Counted from the first letter of the stretch, positions 10,293-17,853 are shown. The stretch is 20,506 bases of DNA from Alcanivorax sp. UBA4485 (GCA_002389055.1 DGNT01000007.1:1-20506), one strand, 5' to 3'. The notes: generated by a model not told the origin, from the letters alone. Program-made: numbers and translations.

Positions 10293-11195
10293 ATGACTTA
10301 CAAGACCATTGAATCCACGGTGGGCCACACGCCACTGGTGCGCTTGCAGCGCCTGCCGGGGAACACGACCAACACCCTTCTGGTGAAGCTGGAAGGCAAT
10401 AACCCGGCCGGGTCGGTCAAAGACCGGCCGGCGCTGAATATGATCATCAAGGCGGAACAGCGCGGCGAGATCAAGCCCGGCGATACCCTGATCGAAGCCA
10501 CCAGTGGTAACACTGGCATCGCTCTGGCGATGGCGGCGGCCATGCGCGGCTACAAAATGAAGCTGATCATGCCCGCCAACCAGAGCCAGGAGCGCCGCGA
10601 CGCCATGGCCGCCTACGGCGCCGAGCTGATCTCGGTGACCAAGGAAGAGGGCATGGAAGGCGCCCGCGACCTGGCCCAGGCGATGCAGGCGCGCGGCGAG
10701 GGCCGGGTGCTGGATCAGTTCGCCAACCCGGACAATCCGCTCGCCCATTACGAAAGCACCGGCCCGGAAATCTGGCAGGAAACCGGCGGCAAGATCACCC
10801 ACTTTGTCAGTTCCATGGGCACCACCGGTACCATCATGGGCTGCAGCCAGTTCTTCAAGGAGAAGAACCCGGAGATCCAGATTGTCGGCCTGCAGCCCAC
10901 CGACGGCGCCTCGATCCCCGGCATCCGCCGTTGGCCCGAGGCCTACCTGCCGAGCATCTTCGACGCCGCCCGCGTCGACCGGGTGGTGGACATGGGCCAG
11001 GACCTGGCGGAGCGCACCATGCGCCGGCTGGCCCGCGAGGAAGGCATCTTCTGCGGGGTGTCCTCCGGCGGCGCCGTGGCGGCCGCCCTGCAGCTGTCCG
11101 AGGAGCTGGAAAACGCCGTGATCGTGGCCATCGTCTGCGACCGGGGTGACCGTTACCTGTCCACTGGCGTGTTCAATGCGGAGGCCGGCCAATGA
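10293..11195 (+). CDS. cysM: Cysteine synthase B
   Basis: PLP-dependent O-acetylserine sulfhydrylase B, which makes cysteine from O-acetylserine and sulfide or thiosulfate. It has 300 residues from ATG 10293, close to E. coli CysM (303). The PLP lysine is K43 in NNPAGSVKDRPA, and the phosphate-binding loop region is EATSGNTGIALAM (68-80). MSQERR-type MPANQSQERR, GTTGTIMG and GIFCGVSSGGAVA are characteristic of the family, and IVGLQPTDGASIPGIRRWP points to CysM rather than CysK. An alternative ATG at 10284 adds MRP and has GGGAG (10269-10273) 10 bases upstream. I prefer 10293 from protein alignment, with moderate certainty. Its stop overlaps the next gene (ATGA), so it heads the cysM-exonuclease-rlmD-relA-mazG cluster. 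Confidence 0.95.
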   Translation: MTYKTIESTVGHTPLVRLQRLPGNTTNTLLVKLEGNNPAGSVKDRPALNMIIKAEQRGEIKPGDTLIEATSGNTGIALAMAAAMRGYKMKLIMPANQSQERRDAMAAYGAELISVTKEEGMEGARDLAQAMQARGEGRVLDQFANPDNPLAHYESTGPEIWQETGGKITHFVSSMGTTGTIMGCSQFFKEKNPEIQIVGLQPTDGASIPGIRRWPEAYLPSIFDAARVDRVVDMGQDLAERTMRRLAREEGIFCGVSSGGAVAAALQLSEELENAVIVAIVCDRGDRYLSTGVFNAEAGQ

Positions 11196-11965
11196 ACGTG
11201 CTGGTGTTTGATATTGAGACGGTGCCCGACCTGGAAGGCGGCAGCCGCATTTACGATCTTGAGGGGCTCAGCGACAAGGACACCGCCAGCGCGCTGTTCA
11301 ATCTACGCCGCCAGGAAAACGGCTCCGAGTTTCTGCGTCTGCACCTGCACCGGGTGGTGGCGATTTCCGTGGTGCTGCGCTCCGCCCAGGGGGTCAAGGT
11401 CTGGTCCCTGGGCGACGAGGACAGCACCGAGAAGGAGCTGATCGAGCGCTTCTACGACGGCATCGACCGCTTTACCCCGCAGATCGTCAGCTGGAACGGC
11501 GGTGGCTTCGACCTGCCGGTGCTCAACTACCGCGCCCTCAAGCACGGCGTGGTGGCGCGCCGGTTCTGGGAAACCGGCAATGAAGACACCAGCTTCCGCT
11601 TCAACAACTACCTGAGCCGCTTCCACCAGCGCCACCTGGACCTGATGGAGCAGCTCGCCATGTTCAACGGCCGCGCCAACGCGCCGCTGGACCAGATCGC
11701 CACCCTGCTGGGTTTTCCCGGCAAGATGGGCATGAGCGGCGCCAAGGTGTTCGACACCTTCCAGGCCGGCGACCTCAAGGCGATCCGCGATTACTGCGAA
11801 ACCGACGTGCTCAACACCTGGCTGGTGTTCCTGCGCTTCCAAATGCTGCGCGGCGAACTCGACGCCACCGGCTACCAGGCCGAGCTGGACCTGCTGCGGG
11901 ACTACCTGAAAGCCGAAGGGCATCCGCACTTCCAGGCGTTTCTGCAAGCCTGGGAGGGCAGTTGA
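11192..11965 (+). CDS. Predicted 3'-5' exonuclease, DEDDy type (PolB-like)
   Basis: A 257-residue stand-alone exonuclease of the predicted PolB-like 3'-5' exonuclease family (DNA_pol_B_exo2). Motif I is D7-I-E9 in VLVFDIETVPD, motif II is N102xxxF106D107 in WNGGGFDLPVLNYR, and motif III is Y201xxxD205 in YCETDVLNTW. All four acidic residues of the DEDDy site and the tyrosine are present, so it should be active on single-stranded nucleic acid ends; the physiological substrate is unknown. The ATG overlaps the cysM stop by four bases, indicating coupled translation. Its own TGA lies inside the first 7-bp unit of the repeat element that follows (CAGTTGA), so the extreme C-terminus may have been set by that element. 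Confidence 0.88.
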   Translation: MNVLVFDIETVPDLEGGSRIYDLEGLSDKDTASALFNLRRQENGSEFLRLHLHRVVAISVVLRSAQGVKVWSLGDEDSTEKELIERFYDGIDRFTPQIVSWNGGGFDLPVLNYRALKHGVVARRFWETGNEDTSFRFNNYLSRFHQRHLDLMEQLAMFNGRANAPLDQIATLLGFPGKMGMSGAKVFDTFQAGDLKAIRDYCETDVLNTWLVFLRFQMLRGELDATGYQAELDLLRDYLKAEGHPHFQAFLQAWEGS

Positions 11966-12090
11966 CAGTTGATAGTTGACAGTTGACAGCGTAAAACCCG
12001 CGCTCGGACTTTCGGCGCGGCTCCTCACGGTTCTGTCTCTGCAAACCCCTATCGCGTAGCTATCAACTGTCCACTATCAACTATCAACTG
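11959..12090. repeat. 132-bp MITE-like element with inverted arms built of 7-bp repeats
   Basis: The left arm (11959-11986) is four heptamers: CAGTTGA, CAGTTGA, TAGTTGA, CAGTTGA. The right arm (12063-12090), read on the other strand from its outer end, is CAGTTGA, TAGTTGA, TAGTGGA, CAGTTGA. The arms are inverted repeats matching at 26 of 28 positions, flanking a 76-bp GC-rich core with a small hairpin (CCGCGC at 11998-12003 with GCGCGG at 12015-12020). There is no ORF of its own and no clear target-site duplication. It fills the whole exonuclease-rlmD gap except 11 bases. Similar heptamer arrays are familiar as dispersed intergenic repeats in other bacteria, so it is probably a multi-copy short repeat element. 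A copy elsewhere in this genome cannot be tested from here. Confidence 0.85.
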
Positions 12091-12101
12091 AATTTTGATT
12101 T

Positions 12102-13433
12102 ATGGCTCGACGTCGCAAGAAGCAGCTGCCGGAAACCCCGGTGGCCGCCACCATCGAGAGTCTCAGTCACGATGGCCGGGGCATTGCCCGCCTGAACGGC
12201 AAGACCACCTTTATCGACAACGCCCTGCCCGGCGAGCAGGTGTTCTTCCAGTACACCTTCATGCGCCGCAAGTTCGACGAGGGCCGCGCGGTGGACATCC
12301 TCGAGCCGTCCCCGGACCGGGTCACGCCGCCCTGCGCGCACAGCCTGATCTGCGGCGGCTGCAGCCTGCAGCACCTGGACCCGGCGGTACAGATTCAGCG
12401 CAAGCAGGCGGTGCTCGCCGAGCAGCTTGAGCACTTTGGCGGCCTGCGCCCGGAGCGCTGGCTGGAGCCGCTTACCGGGCCGGTCACCGGCTACCGGGGC
12501 AAGGCGCGGCTGGGCGTGAAGTACGTGGACGCCAAGGGGGACACCCTGGTCGGCTTCCGCGAGAAACGGAACAGCCTGATCGCCGACCTGGCGCAGTGCG
12601 AGGTGCTGATTCCCGAGGTGGGGCACCGCTTCCGCGACCTGCGCGCGCTGATCAACGGGCTCGATGGCCGGCGGCGCCTGCCGCAGATCGAGGTGGCCCG
12701 GGGTGACGACGCCGTGGCGCTGGTGTTCCGCCATCTGGACCCGCTGTCCCAGGCCGACCAGGACGCGCTGGTGGCGTTCTGCCGCGAGCACGGCCTGCAG
12801 TGCTATCTGCAGCCGGGCAACGAGAGCACGGTGCACCGGGTGTGGCCGGAAGAGGGCGAGGAACGGCTCTACTACCGCCATCCGGAAGCGGACGTGGAAA
12901 TGGCCTTCCACCCGTCGGACTTCACCCAGGTCAATGCGGAGATCAACCGCCGCATGGTGCCCTTGGCATTGGAATTGCTGGAGGTGCAGGCGCACCACCA
13001 GGTGCTGGACCTGTTCTGCGGCCTGGGCAACTTCACCATCCCCGCCGCGCGTCGCGCCGCCGGGGTGGTGGGCGTGGAGGCCAGCGACGCCATGGTGCGG
13101 CGCGGCTACGAGAACGCCCGGCGCAACGGCCTGGAGAATCTGGCCTTCCACGCCTGGGATCTGGACAGCGAGCCCAAGGGCCAGCCCTGGGCGCGGCAGC
13201 GTTACGAGCGGGTGCTGCTGGACCCGCCGCGCAGCGGCGCCTTGGAAATGGTGCGCATGATGCCCCAATTTGGTGCGGAGAAACTGGTGTACGTTTCCTG
13301 CAACCCGGCCACCCTGGCCCGCGATGCTGGGGAACTGGTGGCCCGGGGTTACCGTCTTAGTGGCGCCGGGGTGATGGATATGTTCCCGCACACCGCGCAC
13401 GTGGAATCGATTGCCGTGTTTGATCGTCGTTAA
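12102..13433 (+). CDS. rlmD: 23S rRNA (uracil-1939-C5)-methyltransferase RlmD
   Basis: SAM-dependent methyltransferase that makes m5U1939 in 23S rRNA (formerly RumA). It has 443 residues (E. coli 433). A basic N-terminus and TRAM domain (about 10-70) are followed by the iron-sulfur ligands C78, C84, C87 (PPCAHSLICGGC) and C166 (LAQCEVL). The SAM site is LDLFCGLGNF (302-311). LLDPPRSG (372-379), the catalytic nucleophile C400 in VYVSCNPATLARD and the HVE general base E435 complete the active site. The start is fixed by the MARRRKK opening. Unusually for this cluster there is no recognisable Shine-Dalgarno: the 11 bases before the ATG are AT-rich and are preceded directly by the right arm of the repeat element. 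Confidence 0.97.
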   Translation: MARRRKKQLPETPVAATIESLSHDGRGIARLNGKTTFIDNALPGEQVFFQYTFMRRKFDEGRAVDILEPSPDRVTPPCAHSLICGGCSLQHLDPAVQIQRKQAVLAEQLEHFGGLRPERWLEPLTGPVTGYRGKARLGVKYVDAKGDTLVGFREKRNSLIADLAQCEVLIPEVGHRFRDLRALINGLDGRRRLPQIEVARGDDAVALVFRHLDPLSQADQDALVAFCREHGLQCYLQPGNESTVHRVWPEEGEERLYYRHPEADVEMAFHPSDFTQVNAEINRRMVPLALELLEVQAHHQVLDLFCGLGNFTIPAARRAAGVVGVEASDAMVRRGYENARRNGLENLAFHAWDLDSEPKGQPWARQRYERVLLDPPRSGALEMVRMMPQFGAEKLVYVSCNPATLARDAGELVARGYRLSGAGVMDMFPHTAHVESIAVFDRR

Positions 13434-13460
13434 AGAGCGACCGTCGTTAGAGGATAGCCA

Positions 13461-15698
13461 ATGGTAACCGTACGCCGGCAACAGCCCGCCGAAGTGGATG
13501 CGCGGGACTGGAACGCATGGCTGGAACAACTTAATGCCCGGGTGCCGGTGCGCGACCCGGCGCTTCTGGAGCGTGCCTGCCAGGTGGCCGAGCGCTGTGA
13601 GCGGGCCGGCGAAGCCGCCGGTCGCCTGTGGCCCTACGGAAAGGGCTGCCTGACCATTGGCCTGGAAATGGCCGATGTGCTCGCCGACCTGGGGGCCGAC
13701 GCAGAAGCGCTGCCGGCGGCGGTGCTGTACCGGGCGGTGCGCGAAGGGCAACTGACCCTGGCGGACGTCAACAAGGATTTCGGCGAGCCGGTGGCGCGCC
13801 TGATCGAGGGCGTGCTGCGCATGGCCGCCATCGGCACCAGCCTCAACCCCACCCGCAAGGCGGTGCTCGGCCAGCAGGACGGCCAGCTCGATAACGTCCG
13901 CAAGATGCTGCTGGCGATGGTCGACGACGTGCGCGTGGCGCTGGTCAAGCTGGCCGAGCGAACCGTGATTATCCGCGCGGTGAAGGAATCCGACCCCGAG
14001 CGCCAGCAGAAAGTGGCCCGCGAGATTTTCGACATCTACGCGCCGTTGGCCCACCGCTTGGGCGTGGGGCAGTTGAAATGGGAGCTGGAGGACCTGTCGT
14101 TCCGCTACCTGCAGCCCGGCGCCTATAAAAAGATCGCCAAGCTGCTGGACGAAAAACGCCTGGACCGGGAAGGCTACATCGACGAGGTGATCGACAGCCT
14201 GCGCGGCCATCTTGACCGCAACGGCATCAAGGGCACCCAGGTGTACGGCCGCGCCAAGCACATCTACAGCATCTGGCGGAAGATGCAGAAAAAGCATCTC
14301 GATTTCGGCGAGGTCTATGACGTGCGCGCGGTGCGCGTGCTGGTGCGCGAAGTGCGCGACTGCTACGCCGCCCTGGGCATCGTCCACTCGCTGTGGAAAC
14401 ACGTGCCCAAGGAATTCGACGACTACATCGCCAGCCCCAAGGACAACGGCTACCAGAGCCTGCACACCGCCGTGGTCGGCCCGGAGCGCAAGATGCTCGA
14501 GGTGCAGATCCGCACCTTCGACATGCACGAAGAGGCGGAGCTTGGCGTGTGCGCCCACTGGCGCTACAAGGAAGGCAGCAAGGCCGGCCGCAAGAGCCGC
14601 TCCTACGAGCAGCGCATCGCCTGGCTGCGCCAGGTGCTGGAGTGGCACGACGAGCTGGGCGACAACGCCGACACCATGATCGACGAGCTCAAGCACGGTC
14701 TGGTCAGCGACCGGGTTTATGTGTTCACGCCGGACGGCCATGTGGTGGATCTGGAAGCCGGCGCCACGCCGGTGGATTTCGCCTACCACATCCACACCGA
14801 GGTGGGGCACCGCTGCCGGGGCGCCAAGGTGAACGGCCACATCGTGCCGCTCAACTACAACCTCAACACCGGCGAGCAGGTGGAGATTCTCACCGCCAAG
14901 GAAGGCGGCCCCAGCCGCGACTGGATGACGCCGTCGCTGGGCTATGTGGCCACGTCCTCGGCGCGGGCGCGCATTCAGCAGTGGTTCAAGCGCCAGGACC
15001 GGGACGTGCACATTGCCCAGGGCCGCGCCATTCTGGAGCGGGAAACCTCCCGCCTGGCCCTGGACCGCATTGATCTGGACGCCCTGGCGCCGCAAATGAA
15101 CCTGAAGACCGGCGACGACCTGCTCGCCGCCCTGGGCGCCGGCGACCTGCGCCCCGGCCATGTGGTCAACCAGGCCCAGTCCCTGCTCGGCGACGACCCG
15201 CAGCAGGAGCTGGCGTTCGTGCCGGCGCGCTCCAAGGCGTCGGAAAGCGGCGACGTGACCATCCAGGGGGTGGGCAACCTGCTCACCCACATGGCCGCCT
15301 GCTGCCGGCCGGTGCCCGGCGACCAGGTGATGGGCTTCATCACCCAGGGGCGCGGCGTCACCGTGCACCGCGCCGACTGCCACAATCTTCTGGCGATGCA
15401 GGGCGAAGAGCCCAACCGGGTCATCGAAGTGAGCTGGGGGGAAGCGGACCGCATCTTCTACCCGGTGGATATTTTTCTGCGCGCCTGGGACCGGCAGGGT
15501 CTGCTGCGCGACGTGATCGCCGTGCTCGCCAACGAGAAGGTCAACGTCACCGCCGTGCACACCGAATCGCACACCGAGGACAACACGGCCACCATGCTGC
15601 TGACCCTGGAAATCGCCTCCCTGGGCGGTCTCGGCAAGGTGCTGGCGAAAATGGACCAGCTCAAGGGCGTTCTCGAAGTCCGGCGCTATAAAAAATAA
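13461..15698 (+). CDS. relA: GTP pyrophosphokinase RelA, (p)ppGpp synthetase I
   Basis: Ribosome-bound stringent-response enzyme that makes (p)ppGpp when uncharged tRNA enters the A site. It has 745 residues (E. coli 744). The N-terminal hydrolase domain is degenerate: LYRAV (89-93) stands where bifunctional Rel/SpoT has the HD pair, so hydrolysis is lost. The synthetase domain (about 225-370) has YGRAKHIYSIWRKM and EFDDYIASPKDNGYQSLHT, with the RelA-type acidic ExDD motif at 318-321. Next are TGS (about 415-480, DRVYVFTPDG), the zinc-finger-like region with C614 and C615 (MAACCRPVPGD) and the C-terminal ACT/RRM domain (about 665-740). AGAGGA (13449-13454) lies 6 bases before the ATG. It is 27 bp after rlmD and 12 bp before mazG. 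Confidence 0.98.
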   Translation: MVTVRRQQPAEVDARDWNAWLEQLNARVPVRDPALLERACQVAERCERAGEAAGRLWPYGKGCLTIGLEMADVLADLGADAEALPAAVLYRAVREGQLTLADVNKDFGEPVARLIEGVLRMAAIGTSLNPTRKAVLGQQDGQLDNVRKMLLAMVDDVRVALVKLAERTVIIRAVKESDPERQQKVAREIFDIYAPLAHRLGVGQLKWELEDLSFRYLQPGAYKKIAKLLDEKRLDREGYIDEVIDSLRGHLDRNGIKGTQVYGRAKHIYSIWRKMQKKHLDFGEVYDVRAVRVLVREVRDCYAALGIVHSLWKHVPKEFDDYIASPKDNGYQSLHTAVVGPERKMLEVQIRTFDMHEEAELGVCAHWRYKEGSKAGRKSRSYEQRIAWLRQVLEWHDELGDNADTMIDELKHGLVSDRVYVFTPDGHVVDLEAGATPVDFAYHIHTEVGHRCRGAKVNGHIVPLNYNLNTGEQVEILTAKEGGPSRDWMTPSLGYVATSSARARIQQWFKRQDRDVHIAQGRAILERETSRLALDRIDLDALAPQMNLKTGDDLLAALGAGDLRPGHVVNQAQSLLGDDPQQELAFVPARSKASESGDVTIQGVGNLLTHMAACCRPVPGDQVMGFITQGRGVTVHRADCHNLLAMQGEEPNRVIEVSWGEADRIFYPVDIFLRAWDRQGLLRDVIAVLANEKVNVTAVHTESHTEDNTATMLLTLEIASLGGLGKVLAKMDQLKGVLEVRRYKK

Positions 15699-15710
15699 AG
15701 GAGCCTGCCG

Positions 15711-16511
15711 ATGACCGTTAAGCTGCCTTCCGCCGAAGCCGCTATCGCCGAGTTGCTGTCGATCATGGCGCGGCTGCGCGACCCGGACGGCGGCTGCCCC
15801 TGGGACCTGAAACAGGACTTCGACAGCATCGTGCCCTACACCGTGGAAGAGGCCTTCGAAGTGGCGGAAGCGGTGGCGCGGCGGGATTACCCTGAGCTCA
15901 AGGAAGAGCTCGGCGACCTGCTGCTGCAGGTGGTGTTCCATTCGCAGATGGCCCGCGAGCAGGGGTTGTTTGATTTCAGCGAAGTGGTGGCGGTGCTCAA
16001 CGACAAAATGGTGCGCCGCCACCCGCACGTGTTCGGGAACCGGACCGCCGAGGACGAGCAGGCGGTGAAAGTAAACTGGGAGGCGATCAAAGCCGAGGAG
16101 CGCGCCCGCAAGGGCCGTGAGTACGACAGCGCCCTGGACGGTGTGCCGGAGGGGCTGCCGGCCCTGCAGCGCGCTCACAAGCTGCAGAAGAAAGCCTCCA
16201 AGGTGGGCTTCGACTGGCGCGCCACGGCGCCGGTGCGCGCCCATGTGGACAGCGAACTTGAGGAACTGGATCAGGCGATGGCGTCCGGCGACCGCGACGC
16301 CATCGAGGACGAATTCGGCGACGTGCTGTTCACCCTGGTGAATCTGGCTCGGCACCTGAAGCTTGACCCGGACCTGGCCCTGCGCCGTGCCTCGGACAAG
16401 TTCGAGGGCCGTTTTCGTCAAGTGGAACAGCTGGCCGGCGCGCCGCTTTCCGACTTCGACGATGATCACCTGGACGGCCTCTGGCGCCAGGCCAAACGCA
16501 AACCGGGTTAG
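15711..16511 (+). CDS. mazG: Nucleoside triphosphate pyrophosphohydrolase MazG
   Basis: Hydrolyses NTPs and dNTPs to monophosphates plus pyrophosphate. In E. coli it is linked to damaged-nucleotide clean-up and to lowering ppGpp during starvation, which fits its place behind relA. It has 266 residues (E. coli 263). Two tandem MazG domains are visible. The N-terminal one carries PDGGCPWD, EEAFEVAEAV and ELKEELGDLLLQVVFH (metal-binding ExxE and ExxD). The C-terminal one carries ELEELDQAM and EDEFGDVLFTLVNLARHL. AAGGAG sits 7 bases before the ATG, starting at the last base of the relA stop. I see no mazEF toxin-antitoxin genes here. There is no strong terminator after its stop, only a 6-bp stem (16543-16548 with 16561-16566) lacking a T run. 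Confidence 0.97.
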   Translation: MTVKLPSAEAAIAELLSIMARLRDPDGGCPWDLKQDFDSIVPYTVEEAFEVAEAVARRDYPELKEELGDLLLQVVFHSQMAREQGLFDFSEVVAVLNDKMVRRHPHVFGNRTAEDEQAVKVNWEAIKAEERARKGREYDSALDGVPEGLPALQRAHKLQKKASKVGFDWRATAPVRAHVDSELEELDQAMASGDRDAIEDEFGDVLFTLVNLARHLKLDPDLALRRASDKFEGRFRQVEQLAGAPLSDFDDDHLDGLWRQAKRKPG

Positions 16512-16599
16512 GCCCAAGGCCGTCACCCGACCTTCCTACTCCGACCGGTAACCGCCTCAGCCGGTCGTTCTAGCTCGGTAAAATCCACAAAAGTTCCGA

Positions 16600-16617
16600 G
16601 TGAAATAAAAAGTTCAC
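16600..16617. promoter_or_regulatory. Palindromic operator candidate GTGAA-N8-TTCAC
   Basis: An inverted repeat with half-sites GTGAA (16600-16604) and TTCAC (16613-16617) lies in an AT-rich island (about 16579-16632) inside an otherwise GC-rich chromosome, upstream of the first porin. This island is the likely promoter zone, but I cannot assign a convincing -35/-10 pair in it. A second overlapping inverted repeat, AAAAGTT (16608-16614) with AACTTTT (16626-16632), is also present. The regulator is unknown. Confidence 0.35.
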
Positions 16618-16673
16618 ATTACAGAAACTTTTCCGTCATCGCTGCTCCCCATACTCCGCCCCCAAGCACTCAA

Positions 16674-16752
16674 GATGTTCCGGCGGACCAAGCGGCATGG
16701 CCGGAGCATCTATCTGCTTCTCAAAATTGCCTGATTGATAGGAGATGCTCCG
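16674..16752 (+). promoter_or_regulatory. Porin mRNA leader with mutually exclusive pairings at the ribosome site
   Basis: Three short segments can pair in two ways. Arm A, GATGTTCCGG (16674-16683), pairs with arm B, CCGGAGCATC (16701-16710), over 10 bp with one G-U pair. Arm C, GATGCTCCG (16744-16752), between the Shine-Dalgarno GGAG (16741-16744) and the ATG (16753), is a perfect 9-bp complement of arm B. A-B pairing would leave the ribosome site open; B-C pairing would close it. GGAG can also form a small local hairpin with CTCC (16748-16751). This is a translational switch candidate only. Confidence 0.45.
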
Positions 16753-17793
16753 ATGAAAAAGAACTTGCTTGCGATCGCTGTGGGGGCGGCCCTTGCTTCG
16801 CCGATGATGATGCCGGGCGTGGCCCTGGCCGACGGCCCGAAAGTCTACGGCAAAGTGAATGTTTCCCTGGAAAACATGAACTATGATCCGGCGCCCGGCG
16901 CTCCCAACAACGATGACGAGTGGGAGCTGCAGAGCAACGCATCCCGCCTGGGTGTGAAAGGTGACTTCGATCTGGACGTGGCCGGCCTGAAAGCGGTCTA
17001 CCAGGCCGAGTTCGAAATCAGCGTCGACGACGGTGACAAAGACGGCCAGACCTTCTCCCAGCGCAACATCTTTGGTGGTTTGAAAGGCGGTTTCGGTACC
17101 CTGATCGCGGGTAAATTCGACACCCCCACCAAGAAAGCACAGATGGACGTTGACCAGTTCAACGATCTGGACGGCGATATCAAGAACATCGCCGCCGGTG
17201 AAAACCGCGTCTCCAACATCATTCAGTACAGCACCCCGAAACTGGCGGATCTGGTCACCCTGAACGTGGCTTTCATCCCCAACGAAGACAACGACGACTT
17301 CGACAACGACGGTGAGAACGAGAACGGCCTGGCCGACAGCACCTCCATCTCCCTGACCATGGAGCAGGACGCTTTCTACGCCGCTCTGTCCCGTGACACC
17401 GACATCCAGGACGACCTGATCGTCGACGGCACCGGCCTGCCGGTTTCCGTACTCGACATCACCCGTGTGGCCGCCGGCCTGAACATGGACGTGTTCGAAG
17501 TGGGCGCCCTCTACCAGATCGCCGAAGAATCCGAAGGCGACGGTGAAGAGAACAGCTACGTGGTCAGCGGCGCCTTCAAGATTGATCGCGTCAAACTGAA
17601 AGCCCAGTACGGCATGGTCGACGGCGACCAGACCGACAACGAAGGCACCCAGTACGCCTTCGGCGCGGACTACAAGCTGGCCAAGAACAGCAAGGTGTAC
17701 GCTTACTTCAACGAACTCACCTACGAAGACGGCAACACCGGTGACGAAGAAGAAGAGCGCACCCTGGGCGTGGGCATGGAACACAAGTTCTAA
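16753..17793 (+). CDS. Outer-membrane porin, Gram-negative general porin family
   Basis: A 346-residue beta-barrel porin. The signal peptide (1-26) is MKKNLLAIAV... ending GVALA, with likely cleavage before DGPKVYG. The mature part opens VYGKVNVSLENM, continues with SRLGVKGDFDL and GGFGTLIAGKFDTP, and ends GVGMEHKF with the C-terminal Phe recognised by the BAM machinery. Extracellular loops are very acidic (about 177-192, rich in Asp, Asn and Glu, and a DEEEE run near 332), suggesting a cation-favouring surface or pore. Its A/T-richer third positions and frequent GGT, CGT and AAA codons differ from the neighbours and fit a highly expressed gene. The start at 16753 is preferred over an in-frame TTG at 16735 because of the signal peptide and AGGAG. 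Substrate is unknown. Confidence 0.93.
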   Translation: MKKNLLAIAVGAALASPMMMPGVALADGPKVYGKVNVSLENMNYDPAPGAPNNDDEWELQSNASRLGVKGDFDLDVAGLKAVYQAEFEISVDDGDKDGQTFSQRNIFGGLKGGFGTLIAGKFDTPTKKAQMDVDQFNDLDGDIKNIAAGENRVSNIIQYSTPKLADLVTLNVAFIPNEDNDDFDNDGENENGLADSTSISLTMEQDAFYAALSRDTDIQDDLIVDGTGLPVSVLDITRVAAGLNMDVFEVGALYQIAEESEGDGEENSYVVSGAFKIDRVKLKAQYGMVDGDQTDNEGTQYAFGADYKLAKNSKVYAYFNELTYEDGNTGDEEEERTLGVGMEHKF

Positions 17794-17806
17794 GAAAACC
17801 TTATCG

Positions 17807-17833
17807 GGGCGGCATCGGACGCCGCCCATTTTT
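17807..17833 (+). terminator. Rho-independent terminator of the first porin
   Basis: A perfect 7-bp GC stem, GGGCGGC (17807-17813) with GCCGCCC (17821-17827), and a 7-base loop, followed by ATTTTT. It lies 13 bases after the porin stop. Confidence 0.9.
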
Positions 17834-17853
17834 CCTCGACGCAAGTGACAGTT

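Noticed and set aside
13461..13850. Loss of the HD hydrolase residues in RelA as evidence of a broken gene
   Set aside because: A degenerate N-terminal hydrolase domain is normal for gammaproteobacterial RelA; the length and synthetase site are intact.
15711..16511. mazG as part of a toxin-antitoxin or phage-defence module
   Set aside because: No mazE/mazF or defence genes nearby; relA-mazG is a standard housekeeping order.
12084..16526. A 1480-codon open frame on the minus strand, antisense to rlmD, relA and mazG
   Set aside because: It mirrors three well-recognised genes. Its translation is low-complexity (rich in His, Ala, Val, Gln, Gly) with no family motif, as expected when GC-rich third positions suppress stops on the opposite strand.
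16543..16566. GACCGG/CCGGTC stem after mazG as a terminator
   Set aside because: Only 6 bp with a 12-base loop and no T run.
16636..17844. A 402-codon open frame antisense to the first porin, spanning its leader and terminator
   Set aside because: Runs through a terminator hairpin and mirrors a strongly supported porin; the repeated Val/Phe/Gly/Asp composition reflects the antisense of acidic codons.
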